A stretch of 64,000 nucleotides of DNA from NCBI GenBank assembly GCA_041552055.1, contig JBFELO010000007.1:1-64000 (forward strand), read 5' to 3'. The position numbers were made by a program, and so were the translations under genes. Numbering within the stretch: position 1 is the first letter of the stretch; every line of letters starts with the position of its first letter. This DNA is from JBFELO01 sp041552055 (GTDB taxonomy: Bacteria; Acidobacteriota; Thermoanaerobaculia; Thermoanaerobaculales; Sulfomarinibacteraceae). Of this stretch, positions 1 through 8,736 are shown piece by piece. Under the pieces are notes generated by a model. It saw only the letters and a program-made list of their open reading frames with translations. It had not been told where the DNA came from and ran no database searches.

Positions 1-2
1 AT

Positions 3-281
3 CCCAACCGGTGGGTCAGAATCCCGATCTACACCGGCGCCGGGATGGCCCGCAACGTGTTCAACGTGCTGTCGGCCTCCCTGTGTGTCGCGATCGGCGG
101 CGGACCGGGGACCCTGTCGGAGGTCGCCATCGCGATGAAGGCGGGTGTGCCGGTGTGGTGCTGGAAGAGCTGGTCGATCAATCCGCGAAGAAACATCGGG
201 GTCTCGATGCCCGTGGTGATCGATTCCGAGGAGGAGTTGCTGTCACGGCTCGAGCACGAGCTGAGGCGCCGCTCTCCCTAG
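3..281 (+). CDS. LOG/TIGR00725-type Rossmann protein, C-terminal part (5' end outside window)
   Basis: The reading frame is already open at the left edge, so only the last 92 residues are visible. They contain RIPIYTGAGMARN and GGGPGTLSE. The second motif is the PGGxGTxxE-type nucleotide/phosphoribosyl-binding signature of the LOG (lysine-decarboxylase-like) superfamily, and the first matches the TIGR00725 branch. The physiological substrate of that branch is not established. The stop overlaps the convergent OPT transporter stop by 4 bp. Family assignment is fairly safe; function is not. Confidence 0.8.
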   Translation, partial: PNRWVRIPIYTGAGMARNVFNVLSASLCVAIGGGPGTLSEVAIAMKAGVPVWCWKSWSINPRRNIGVSMPVVIDSEEELLSRLEHELRRRSP

Positions 282-2362
282 TCCGCTTCACCCTCCTCGT
301 CCAGCTGCCATCGAGCACCGGTGCGGGCCAGCCAGTAGCACATCGCGACCAGCGCCGCCAATCCGACGACGCTGAGCAGCTGGCTGCCGATTCCCTCGTA
401 CCACTCGGCGAACGCCCCGACGCCCTGTTCCGAGAGGTAGACGGCATCGACCATGAGCATCGGCTCGCCGACCTGGGGAAGCAACAGAATGGCGCCGATC
501 GTGCCGATGATGGCGGCCCCTGCCATCAGGCCAGAGGCGATGAGCGTTCCCTGTTCCTTGCGCGCTGCCCGTTCCTTCTCGCTGCTGCCCGAGCCACCGA
601 TGAAGTGTCCGACCGCCGCCCCGAAGAACACCGCCATGTTGATTTCGATCGGAAGGTACATGCCCAGCCCGAATGCCAGTGCCGGCACCTTCGCCATCTC
701 GAGCAGGATGGCGACGAGTCCACCGAGCGCGAACAGGATGACCGCCTGTTGTTGGCCACCCATCACGCTGGAGACGATCGCGGCCATGAGGTTGCCCTGC
801 GGTGCCGGGAGATCCGGGTTGACGACCTGTTGGCCGGCAGCGTCGGTCACGAGGAAACCGTAGGACGTGGCGAGCACCCAGATCACACCACCCACGCACA
901 GTGCCGCGATCAGGATCCCGAGGAACTTCCACCGCTCCTGCTGATACGGGCTGGCGCCGAGCCAGTATCCGACCTTGAGGTCGGTGATGAACGCTCCCGA
1001 GGTCGACAGCGCGGTGCACACGGCACAGCCTACGATGAGCGCTACCGACATCCCGAGAGCATCGCCGCTCAGGCCGGTCGCAACGAGGGCGAGGCACGCG
1101 ATGATCAGGGTCAGCATCGTCATCCCGGAGACGGGATTGACCCCGACGATGGCGATGGCTCGAGCGGCCACCGGTGTGAAAAGAAAGGCGAGTGCAAAGG
1201 TGATGACGGTGCCCACCAGGGCGGTCGCGAGCCCGCCGCTGATGTACCAGAAGAGCAGAAACATACCGACGACGGCTCCGATTTGGACCAGAAAAGTGTT
1301 GCGTGGAGGCATGTCCCGGTCGGTGCGGGGGACGTCGCCGCCGTCCCCTCCGCCCGCCAGGCCCTTGAACGCGAGCGCGATCGAAGACACGATGATCTTG
1401 CCCATCTTGAGGATGCCGATCATGCCGGCCACCGCGATACAGCCGATCCCCATCGGTCGAACGTAGTTGGCGAAGATCTGCCCGGCGTCCATGTCGGCGA
1501 CCAGGGCCTCCACTTCGGGCGGAGTGAGCGGAACGGTCAGCCCGTGGCCGGCAAAGTACACCAGGGGCACGAGGATCAACATCGAAAGCACCGAACCTGC
1601 TGCGATCACACCGGCGTAACGGGGACCGATGATGTAGCCGAGTCCGAAGTAGACCGCGGTGCCGTTGAGCCGGAGCTCGAATCGTTGATCGGCGAGGTAT
1701 TCTCCGGCTCTCCCGAACAGGACCTTCGAGTTGAGGTGGTGGTTCCAGAGGTGGAAGAACTCGACGATCAGGTCGTAGATGAAGCCGACCCCGAACGCCA
1801 TCAGCAGGATCTTGCCGGCCGATCCCTTTGAACGTTCACCCGTGGCGAGCACATTGGTGATCGCCGTGCCTTCGGGGAACGGCAGCTGACCGTGCAGATC
1901 GCGTACGAAGTATCTCCGAAGCGGAATCAGCAGGACCACGCCGAGATATCCGCCCATCAGACACGAAAAAAATATCTGCATGAACGAGGGGTCGAGGTCG
2001 AGGATGTACAACGCCGGGATCGTGAAAATCGCTCCCGCCACGACTACGCCAGAGGCCTGACCGATGGACTGGATGATGACGTTTTCGAGCAATGAGTTGC
2101 GGCGGGAAAAGAACGTGCCCAGGAAGACGGCCAGGATGGCGACCGGTATCGATGTTTCGATCACGTTGCCGGTCTTCAACCCGATGTAGGCGGCTGCAAA
2201 GGTGAAGATCACCACCATGATCGAGCCGAGCACGACCGAGCGAACGGTGACCTCGGGCCGGGGGTCGTCCGCCGGGACGACCGGTTCGTAGGTCTCGCCC
2301 GGTTCGAGCTCCCGGAACGCATTCGCAGGCAGGACCTTGCCTTGAATCGGCGTGTTCTCCAT
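278..2362 (-). CDS. OPT-family oligopeptide/metal-chelate transporter
   Basis: The 694-residue product is an inner-membrane protein with many hydrophobic helices and the OPT superfamily look: an N-terminal run with AAYIGLKTGNVIETSIP, then QLPFPEGTAITNVL, and a glycine-rich IGGSGSSEKERAARKEQG loop near the C-terminus. OPT proteins import oligopeptides or metal chelates, usually with protons; the substrate here cannot be read. An upstream in-frame ATG at 2431 would add 23 residues of low-complexity sequence. I chose the ATG at 2362 because a GGGAGGG site lies about 6 nt ahead of it. Length fits the family. It appears monocistronic. Confidence 0.9.
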   Translation of the reverse strand: MENTPIQGKVLPANAFRELEPGETYEPVVPADDPRPEVTVRSVVLGSIMVVIFTFAAAYIGLKTGNVIETSIPVAILAVFLGTFFSRRNSLLENVIIQSIGQASGVVVAGAIFTIPALYILDLDPSFMQIFFSCLMGGYLGVVLLIPLRRYFVRDLHGQLPFPEGTAITNVLATGERSKGSAGKILLMAFGVGFIYDLIVEFFHLWNHHLNSKVLFGRAGEYLADQRFELRLNGTAVYFGLGYIIGPRYAGVIAAGSVLSMLILVPLVYFAGHGLTVPLTPPEVEALVADMDAGQIFANYVRPMGIGCIAVAGMIGILKMGKIIVSSIALAFKGLAGGGDGGDVPRTDRDMPPRNTFLVQIGAVVGMFLLFWYISGGLATALVGTVITFALAFLFTPVAARAIAIVGVNPVSGMTMLTLIIACLALVATGLSGDALGMSVALIVGCAVCTALSTSGAFITDLKVGYWLGASPYQQERWKFLGILIAALCVGGVIWVLATSYGFLVTDAAGQQVVNPDLPAPQGNLMAAIVSSVMGGQQQAVILFALGGLVAILLEMAKVPALAFGLGMYLPIEINMAVFFGAAVGHFIGGSGSSEKERAARKEQGTLIASGLMAGAAIIGTIGAILLLPQVGEPMLMVDAVYLSEQGVGAFAEWYEGIGSQLLSVVGLAALVAMCYWLARTGARWQLDEEGEAD

Positions 2363-2434
2363 GTGATTCCCTCCCGTGCGTCGCGCGGGAGTGTAGCACT
2401 GTGGGGCGCGCGTGCGCGCCCTCCCCCCCACCCA

Positions 2435-2462
2435 GATTCAAGATGCAAGATGCAAGATGCAA
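2435..2462. repeat. Heptanucleotide tandem array (GATGCAA, 4 units)
   Basis: Three perfect GATGCAA units follow one GATTCAA unit, then GGTCCCCC. The array lies in the intergenic stretch upstream of the OPT gene. The same layout, a GATGCNN array beside a C-rich tract, recurs at 11202 and 26692. Confidence 0.9.
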
Positions 2463-2641
2463 GGTCCCCCGCCCACCCGGGTCAATGAACAAGGCCCCGC
2501 ACGTCATATACCTCGTCATCGTCATCGAACCCCCCCGAGAACTCGAGCGGGTGTTGCGGCAGCTGGGTTTTTAGCCGTCCGGACGTTTCGGGGGAGTGGG
2601 ACGATGACGACGAGGAGCGCCCCGGTAGGGTGGGGGAGCTT

Positions 2642-2662
2642 ATAGCGTATAGCTTATAGCGA
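2642..2662. repeat. Heptanucleotide tandem array (ATAGCNN, 3 units)
   Basis: The units are ATAGCGT, ATAGCTT and ATAGCGA in direct succession. This short AT-richer patch sits between the OPT transporter and the DUF4097 gene. The rest of 2432-2721 shows no gene. Confidence 0.75.
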
Positions 2663-2721
2663 TCGGCGGGCTGGGGCGCTGGCCCCGGACCCCTTGGTCC
2701 TTGTTCTCACGCCGTCGCGCT

Positions 2722-3417
2722 CTACTCCAGCGTCACCTGCACGTCGCCGACACCGACCTCGACCTGGATTCGGTGTCGTCCATTGCCGACCCACGACGCC
2801 GAGTGGCCCACGAACCCCTCTCCCTCGACGCTGTCGCCCGCGGCCTTGATGCGGGCCTGACCGACACCCCCAGAGGCTTCGACCGGGCCGTAGGAGGCGG
2901 CGATCGCTTTCACGAAGGCTTCTCCCACGCCGAGTTCGACGATCACATCACCGTCGGGTACATCCACCCTGACGTCGCCGACCCCGAGCTCGAGCTTGGC
3001 GCCACCCGCGATCCCAAGCAGTGTGACATCGCCAACGCCCGCCTCGATCTCGACACCGCTTCGCGACGGGAGCTCGACTTCCCAGCGTTCTTCGAACCGC
3101 CGGTCGCCGGAATCGGATTCGATCTCGAGAATCAGCCGTTTCCCGACGACCTCCGATCGCAGAATCGCCTGTTCGACCTCGCGCTCGGAGTCCTTCAAGG
3201 ACGAGAAAAAGCCACCACGGCGGGGTGTGAGGGTGATTTCGATCTCGATCGTCTCGCCGTCACCCGCGATCAGCTCGAGGTCGCCGGTGCCGGCGTTGAA
3301 CGAGACGATGTCAATACCCTCGGCGGACCGGGTGTAGTTGAGTGTGCGTTCCCCGGCGGTTGCCGTGGCAACGACACACACCGCGACGATCAACAGTGAG
3401 ACCAGTCTCCGTGTCAT
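2722..3417 (-). CDS. Secreted DUF4097-like beta-strand-repeat protein (second copy)
   Basis: The product has 231 residues: an N-terminal signal peptide (MTRRLVSLLIVAVCVVATATAG) followed by repeated short strands with VGDV/LGVGE motifs, typical of the DUF4097 right-handed beta-helix-like fold. DUF4097 proteins are exported, and no enzymatic role is known. The ATG at 3417 was chosen over 3471 because it begins the signal peptide and has GGGAG about 8 nt upstream. It lies 85 bp downstream of another DUF4097 gene in the same direction and is probably the last gene of that operon. Confidence 0.75.
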   Translation of the reverse strand: MTRRLVSLLIVAVCVVATATAGERTLNYTRSAEGIDIVSFNAGTGDLELIAGDGETIEIEITLTPRRGGFFSSLKDSEREVEQAILRSEVVGKRLILEIESDSGDRRFEERWEVELPSRSGVEIEAGVGDVTLLGIAGGAKLELGVGDVRVDVPDGDVIVELGVGEAFVKAIAASYGPVEASGGVGQARIKAAGDSVEGEGFVGHSASWVGNGRHRIQVEVGVGDVQVTLE

Positions 3418-3502
3418 CGAGTACTCCCGCGTGGGCGGCCGACCTGTACCGACGCCCGCGTTCTGTTCCATCTAACGGTTGGTGCGGGAAAAGGTTCTCG
3501 AC

Positions 3503-4474
3503 TCAATCGCCCCAGGCGTCGGCCGAAACAACGGTGATCGGAGTCGACGCCGTCTCGACGTCAATCACCGGTCCCTCGCCGGTCAGTTCGTAGCTGTCTC
3601 CCTGGGGGCTGAAGGTCCCGGGAAGGTCTGACTCGATGGAACCGGTCGTCGTTGTGAGCCTGCCGTGGGGGTGGACTCCGCCGGGGAGGAGCAGTTGGAC
3701 TCTGCCCGAGGACGAGCGAACCGTCACATGGTGGTCGCTATCGATGCGATCCCAGCCGAGAGACACCCGGCCCGTGGATGTTTGCACCTGTGCTGAACCC
3801 GAGAGGTTGTCGAGTGACACGTCTCCAGACGCCGTGTCCACGCTCACCTCACGGGCGCCTCCCTCGAGCGCGACGCTCCCCGAGGCGGTTCGCGCGAAGA
3901 GACGAGAGGTCGAGCGGAACAGATCGAGTCTGGTCGCACCTGACGAGCTGCGGATTTCGAGCGACCCGGCTGCGCCGGTGAACTCGATGTCTCCTGTCGA
4001 GGTTCTCATCCGAAACGGCTGAGCAGACGGGAAGTCGCCCCTGATTTCGATCCTTCCGCCGGCCGTCGTGACGTCCGGAGAAACATCCTTCGGCACGAGG
4101 ATCGCGAGGCGTGCTCGCGACGTCAGTCGTCCGATACTTAGCGGGCCGACGGTCTTCTCCTGAGGCCGCACCACAATCCGGAGTTCGTCTGCCGCGTCGG
4201 TGAACGAGGGCGCGTGGGCGTCGACCCAGCTTTCGGCTTTGGCTGCGCCGACGCCGCTGATGTGGAGGTCGGCCGTGACCTCGATCTCGACGACATCGGC
4301 GGCGCGGATATGGACATCCACGTCTCCGACGTCGACCACGATCCGCTTGCCCTCGGCCGCCGGGAACCGATCGGTGGTGAGCGAGCGCCGCTCTGCCGCG
4401 TACAGCGGGGCTCCCGCCAGGACCGAACACAACGCGATCAGAGTCGTCCTGCTGATTCGAGCTCGCGCCGTCAT
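3503..4474 (-). CDS. Secreted DUF4097-family protein (first copy)
   Basis: The product has 323 residues with a signal peptide (TTLIALCSVLAGAPLYAAE). A long series of short strands follows, with repeated TSTGDIEF, RTASGSVAL, DTASGDVSL and RSSSGRVQL units, the hallmark of DUF4097 (about residues 90-290). The ATG at 4474 overlaps the stop of the upstream TPR gene as ATGA, so translation is probably coupled. A longer in-frame start at 4930 is rejected because its extra 152 residues are a shadow of the TPR gene. The family role is unknown; an envelope or sensory role is inferred only. Confidence 0.8.
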   Translation of the reverse strand: MTARARISRTTLIALCSVLAGAPLYAAERRSLTTDRFPAAEGKRIVVDVGDVDVHIRAADVVEIEVTADLHISGVGAAKAESWVDAHAPSFTDAADELRIVVRPQEKTVGPLSIGRLTSRARLAILVPKDVSPDVTTAGGRIEIRGDFPSAQPFRMRTSTGDIEFTGAAGSLEIRSSSGATRLDLFRSTSRLFARTASGSVALEGGAREVSVDTASGDVSLDNLSGSAQVQTSTGRVSLGWDRIDSDHHVTVRSSSGRVQLLLPGGVHPHGRLTTTTGSIESDLPGTFSPQGDSYELTGEGPVIDVETASTPITVVSADAWGD

Positions 4475-5553
4475 AGTTCCGGAAACCTGATCACCTTTGC
4501 CGGGTTCGCGACGTCCGCCTGAGGCTGTTCGAGGCGCGGGTTCGACAGCGCTCCGAACGCGCGTCGTGTGAGCTCCTCGTCCTGTTCCGCGAGATAATTG
4601 CGGAGCCGCTGGAGCGCCGAACGAACCGTCGAGGATTTGACCGCCATGGAGCGTGCGACCGCCGCGGCGGCCGTGGGCCGACCGTCCACCTCCAAGGCCG
4701 CGAGGATCAGGGCGGCAGCCCACGGTTCGGGGGTCTGAACGCGAACCGGGTCCCGGTCGAGGAAGGCGCGCCAGATCCGACGCGCAGCGAGCACGATCAG
4801 GTCTGAGAACTCCATCACCGAACCGCACCGGATGATCGCCTCGTCGACCTCGGCGGGAACTCCGTCGAGATCTGACAGTGCGCCACGCCAGGAGGCCGCG
4901 AGCCGGTCCTCGGCTCGGTTCCGATTCCACTGGCGATTCAGGGAGTCGCGCGCTTCGATCAGCAGCGACGAGTCCGGGTGGTGGCCCAGACCATCACGAA
5001 GCACCTCATCGGCCTCGGACCAGCGGCCAACCGTCGCGAGGAGGTTGGCCCGCAATCCGACGAGAAACACCTGCATGTCATCCGGCAGCTGGTGTTCGGG
5101 AGTGACTCGATCCAGGACGTCGAGCGCCTCCGGCAGTCGCCCCTGGTCAGCCATCATCATCGCGAGCTGCATCGGCAGGTGCACCGCGTCCGGGAACAGC
5201 TGAGTCCCCATGCGCAGCATGTCCTCGGACTGGTCGCAGTCCCCGATCGCATGAAGGGCGCTCGCCATCAGGTGGCAGGCGTGAGGCGACGACCGCAACG
5301 TCCACGATCGCGATGCGGCGGGCAGTGCGCGTTCCGCGCATCCCATGGCGAGGAGGGCCTGCGCCTTCCAGTTCAGGAGTTGCGAGGTGAGGAACGAGTC
5401 GTCGCGGGCAAGCGCGAGAAGACGTTCAACCTCGGTCAGCACCTTCCGGTGGCGCCCCTGCTGGCTCCACTCGAGGCACCGCTCGAGCGCCCGCTCGACG
5501 CGGGATCTGATGTCAATGCCGCGGTCGCGGGGCGTTTCAGTCATCAGTTTCAT
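4471..5553 (-). CDS. TPR-type helical protein with C-terminal helix-turn-helix-like region
   Basis: The roughly 360-residue product has tandem helical repeats over about residues 20-230 that read as degenerate tetratricopeptide repeats (for example ALLAMGCAERALPAASRSW and GRLPEALDVLDRV). The tail, PEPWAAALILAALEVDG plus SSTVRSALQRLRNYL, resembles the end of DUF6398-like domains, where the last helix pair looks DNA-binding. That resemblance is from memory. The protein heads the TPR-DUF4097-DUF4097 operon and overlaps the next gene by ATGA, so it could act as its regulator or adaptor. The start is uncertain: 5553 and 5544 are both ATG, and neither has a clear ribosome site. Confidence 0.65.
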   Translation of the reverse strand: MKLMTETPRDRGIDIRSRVERALERCLEWSQQGRHRKVLTEVERLLALARDDSFLTSQLLNWKAQALLAMGCAERALPAASRSWTLRSSPHACHLMASALHAIGDCDQSEDMLRMGTQLFPDAVHLPMQLAMMMADQGRLPEALDVLDRVTPEHQLPDDMQVFLVGLRANLLATVGRWSEADEVLRDGLGHHPDSSLLIEARDSLNRQWNRNRAEDRLAASWRGALSDLDGVPAEVDEAIIRCGSVMEFSDLIVLAARRIWRAFLDRDPVRVQTPEPWAAALILAALEVDGRPTAAAAVARSMAVKSSTVRSALQRLRNYLAEQDEELTRRAFGALSNPRLEQPQADVANPAKVIRFPEL

Positions 5554-5685
5554 GCTAGCAGAGAGGAACGACCGGTGCCTGCGGCACCCGGGGATGGGGG
5601 ATGTAGAGACCTGGCCGCAAATGCTCCGGTCATGCCACCATGCCCCCAAGCCCACAAGCCCTGCTGCGATTCGCGCAGCGAATCG

Positions 5686-5719
5686 CAAAAACAAGGGGCG
5701 GCCCTCTTCGAGCCGCCCC
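5686..5719 (-). terminator. Rho-independent terminator of the DUF6600 gene
   Basis: On the minus strand an 8-bp GC stem (GGGGCGGC at 5695-5702 with its complement at 5712-5719) is followed directly by TTGTTTTTG. It starts about 25 bp after the stop of the gene at 5743. A second perfect hairpin (5666-5686, 8-bp stem) lies just beyond the T-run. Confidence 0.8.
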
Positions 5720-5742
5720 CCGTCTTCCAAGGCCGCCGGGTT

Positions 5743-7164
5743 TTATCGGCGCTTCACCCTTTCGGTACCCTTTCCTCGTCTTTGAGATACGTCCCGCCGG
5801 TCGTCAGGTTGAGTTACTCGTTCGCCGTCACGCTTTTCGTCGTTGGTGTTTCGTCGAACCCGGGACACAATTGATGAAGCCGAATGCCTCGTAGCCGACC
5901 CACGTCCCTGTGGCGTCTCCGGACGCTCCACGCGCCGCGACTCAGTGAGCTGGCGCTGGGGAATGCGGTCGTGTCCGACGGCACGAGGGTGGGACAAGGC
6001 CGCGGAGCCCGAAGCGGCGTTCGTGGGTCGACGGCTGAGTCGATCGATCGAGGCTCGCTCAGACGAGGCGTTTTCGGTCGTTGCTCTGCCGGTATGGACC
6101 TGTGTCGGAGCGGTCCGAGCGTTGTCGGACTGCGCTGAAGCTCGCGGCGATTGAGTAGACCGGGAATTACGACCGTTCGAACCAGCCGGGAGCGCGGTTC
6201 GCGTATCGCTCGAGCGGGGGGTGACGGTGGTATCGGGTGCGCGGCCGCGGTCCACCACACGTCGCGCCAGTTCGGACGGAAGGGCACGCTCCGCGGTGCT
6301 CCTCGCGTGCTGCTGGACGCTGTGAATCATCCCCTCGGGCCGGGCGACCGTCACATTCCGGCCGCCAAGCGTGACCGTCCGTTGCTCGAGCCGCGCGGTC
6401 GGGGCCATTTCCACCCCTCGTCGCTGGACCTCGGCGCGGCTGGGAGCAGTGTCCGAGATCCGCAACTCGGAGCCGACTGCGGTTCGCCGGAGGGTGGCCG
6501 AGTTCGTGGCGTGTCTCGCGATGTCGTGCGAGCTCAGGTGGGACCAGGGTACGTACGTTGCCCAGTGAGCGTCACGCCAGCCGTCTCCGTACCCTCTGTC
6601 GTAGCCGCGGTGGTAGCCGTCGCGATATCCGCCGCGGTAGCCGTGGTGGAAGCCTCGAGCGGCGTGGCTCCAGCCATGCGGAGGGCACGGATACCAGCCC
6701 ACGTGGCCGCCCCAGTGTACCCACACCACGTTGGCCGGCCGGTAGGTGTAGCCGGGCACCCATGCCCATCCATGGGAGGTGTAGGCCCAGTGCCCGTAGT
6801 GGTGCGGGAAGTACCCCCACGGCTCGTAGGACACCCAGGTCCAGCCGGCGGAGGTGACCACCCAACGTCCGTGTTGGTATGGAGTCCAGCCGGCCGCGAC
6901 CCACGGCCGCCAGACGCGGCCGAGGCCGTCCACCCATACCCACTCGCCGTAACCGTTGAGCACGGCGTCGTAGCTCAGGCGCAGGTGTGGCTCGTCCCAC
7001 GAGGCGCCATAAACCCACCAGTCGCCGGATCCGAACGAGAGACCGACCCCGCCGGTGCCGACGTGGAAGGAGAACCAGTCGGCCCCGCTCGCGGGCGCCG
7101 CCAGGAGCACGACGCTGATGAGCGCAGTCGCCAAGAACAGGATTCGTCGCTGACGGTTCTTCAT
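5743..7164 (-). CDS. Secreted Trp/Gly/Tyr-rich DUF6600-like protein
   Basis: The product has 473 residues with a signal peptide (about residues 1-28). Residues 30-170 are extremely rich in Trp, Tyr, Gly and His, with repeated WVWVDGLGRVWRPWV, GWTPYQHGRW and HGWAWVPGY motifs as in the DUF6600 family. A GYRGGYRDGYHRGYDRG tract follows, then a low-complexity Arg/Thr/Ser-rich tail of some 250 residues. Function is unknown; an envelope or surface location is inferred. The start is supported by GGGGAGG about 6 nt upstream, and the 3' end by a strong terminator. Confidence 0.75.
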   Translation of the reverse strand: MKNRQRRILFLATALISVVLLAAPASGADWFSFHVGTGGVGLSFGSGDWWVYGASWDEPHLRLSYDAVLNGYGEWVWVDGLGRVWRPWVAAGWTPYQHGRWVVTSAGWTWVSYEPWGYFPHHYGHWAYTSHGWAWVPGYTYRPANVVWVHWGGHVGWYPCPPHGWSHAARGFHHGYRGGYRDGYHRGYDRGYGDGWRDAHWATYVPWSHLSSHDIARHATNSATLRRTAVGSELRISDTAPSRAEVQRRGVEMAPTARLEQRTVTLGGRNVTVARPEGMIHSVQQHARSTAERALPSELARRVVDRGRAPDTTVTPRSSDTRTALPAGSNGRNSRSTQSPRASAQSDNARTAPTQVHTGRATTENASSERASIDRLSRRPTNAASGSAALSHPRAVGHDRIPQRQLTESRRVERPETPQGRGSATRHSASSIVSRVRRNTNDEKRDGERVTQPDDRRDVSQRRGKGTERVKRR

Positions 7165-7381
7165 GGCTGCCTCCCCGGGGTCGATCTCTGACTCGACCCC
7201 GTCCTGTCCTGCAGCAAGGGTCGTGCCATCGGGGGGAGAAGCGAGGACAACGACGGAACGGGAGGTGTTCTCCGGATGCTATCCGGTGCCGTCAGGGGTC
7301 GGCTGACCGCTCTGAGACGGCGCGGTCAGGCGGACGACATGTCACCTGCAGGGGACACCGAGCGGGCCGCACCCGCGCGAG

Positions 7382-8479
7382 TCAGGCGCGCTCGTACAGG
7401 AACGAGCAGTCTGCGTGTCGCGGCTCCTCGCCGGCCCGGCACATCGCGTAGGAGGCGCCGGACCAGACTGCCGCCGCACCGACCTCACCGGCGCGGTTGA
7501 CGGCGTAGAACTTGACGTCGAACTTCGGGCGGCCCTGATCGTCCAGCAGGTATCCGACGCGGGTGGCCCGGACGACGCGTTCGAGGGCACCGAGGCAGGC
7601 ATCGGTCGGGGAGGCGCCGCGACGCATCAGTTCGACCACTGTGTGTGAGCCCGCCGCCTGGATCACGGACTCACCACGACCCGTCGATCCGGCGGCGCCG
7701 ACCTCGTTGTCAACGAACAGACCGGCACCGATGAGAGGCGAGTCGCCGACCCGTCCCGGGATCTTGAAGAACAGACCCGACGTCGTGGTGGTACCACCGA
7801 GGTCTCCGTTCCCGTTGACAGCACAGAGGTTGATGGTCCCGGTTGGCCGGATCGCTCCGTACTTCGAGATGAACCACTGCACATCGGGATCGTCAGTCTC
7901 CCCCGGAAACGTGATCCAGTCGTCGCGGTCCGACATATTCGCCTTCCAGTACAGCCAGACCTTGCGGGCGCGCTCGGTGAGCAGGTTCTCCTCCTCGAAA
8001 CCGACAAAACGTGCGAACCGCGCCGCGCCTTCACCGACGAGAAGGACGCGGGTGGTCCGACGCATCAACTCGTACGCGACCCGGGCGGGATGCCTGAATC
8101 CCTCGATCGCCGCCACCGCTCCGGCGCGCATCGTCGGTCCATCCATGCAGCACGCGTCGAGCTGAACGATCCCCGCCGCATTGGGCAGACCTCCGTACCC
8201 GACGCTCACGTCCTCGGGATCTGCCTCGACCAGCCCGACCCCTTCAACCGCGGCTTCCACCGGCGACGTGCCTGCCGCCATACGTTGCGCGGCGAGTTGC
8301 ACCGCCTCGAGGCCGTTTGCCGAGGCCACCGCCACGGGGCGGATCTCGCCTCCCGTGTCCTGCGCCGGCGATGACGCCGCCGCCATGCCGACCGCTGCGG
8401 CCGCGCCGCCGGTCACGACCTCGCGACGAGTCGGTCCGGTCTTCGTCTGAGCGGGCTGTGGTGTGTCGGGTCGTGCCAT
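7382..8479 (-). CDS. Exported glycosylasparaginase-type Ntn hydrolase
   Basis: The product has 365 residues. An N-terminal TRREVVTGG plus hydrophobic stretch looks like a twin-arginine signal. The body matches N4-(beta-N-acetylglucosaminyl)-L-asparaginase: GTINL supplies the autoprocessing nucleophile Thr, and GRVGDSPLIGAGLFVDNEVG plus GSHTVVELMRRG are highly conserved substrate-site segments. Such enzymes self-cleave and hydrolyse GlcNAc-Asn or related isoaspartyl/asparaginyl amides. Upstream in-frame starts add Arg/Ser-rich residues that do not look like a signal, so I took the ATG at 8479. It lacks an obvious ribosome site. It is divergent from an exported isoaspartyl methyltransferase. 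Confidence 0.88.
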   Translation of the reverse strand: MARPDTPQPAQTKTGPTRREVVTGGAAAAVGMAAASSPAQDTGGEIRPVAVASANGLEAVQLAAQRMAAGTSPVEAAVEGVGLVEADPEDVSVGYGGLPNAAGIVQLDACCMDGPTMRAGAVAAIEGFRHPARVAYELMRRTTRVLLVGEGAARFARFVGFEEENLLTERARKVWLYWKANMSDRDDWITFPGETDDPDVQWFISKYGAIRPTGTINLCAVNGNGDLGGTTTTSGLFFKIPGRVGDSPLIGAGLFVDNEVGAAGSTGRGESVIQAAGSHTVVELMRRGASPTDACLGALERVVRATRVGYLLDDQGRPKFDVKFYAVNRAGEVGAAAVWSGASYAMCRAGEEPRHADCSFLYERA

Positions 8480-8485
8480 GTCGTC

Positions 8486-8515
8486 ATGGTGGCGACGCCG
8501 TTGGGCTCCTGTCAA
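8486..8515 (-). promoter_or_regulatory. Candidate promoter of the glycosylasparaginase gene
   Basis: The minus strand carries a perfect -35 TTGACA (8510-8515), an 18-nt spacer and a weak -10 CACCAT (8486-8491) 6 nt before the ATG at 8479. The weak -10 keeps confidence low. Confidence 0.35.
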
Positions 8516-8736
8516 GGGGATTGACCGGAGGATCCGAGCGGTAGGCATGGTGGTTGCATCGATCAGGGACGGGTCCGAGGATGGAGACGGAGGCCGAACT
8601 GTTCTACCATGATCTGGAACTGATGAACCGCGCAGCCGGCGGGCTCGGAGCGCCGTCGACGATGATGGCCCGTGACGACCTGGAGAGCGACCCACAGGAA
8701 CCGAAGGTATGGCAGGGCGGAAGGCGGAGACGAGAG

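Noticed and set aside
11..1831. 606-residue plus-strand open frame opposite the OPT transporter
   Set aside because: It is highly charged, without domains, and exactly antisense to a clear membrane protein; a GC-rich shadow.
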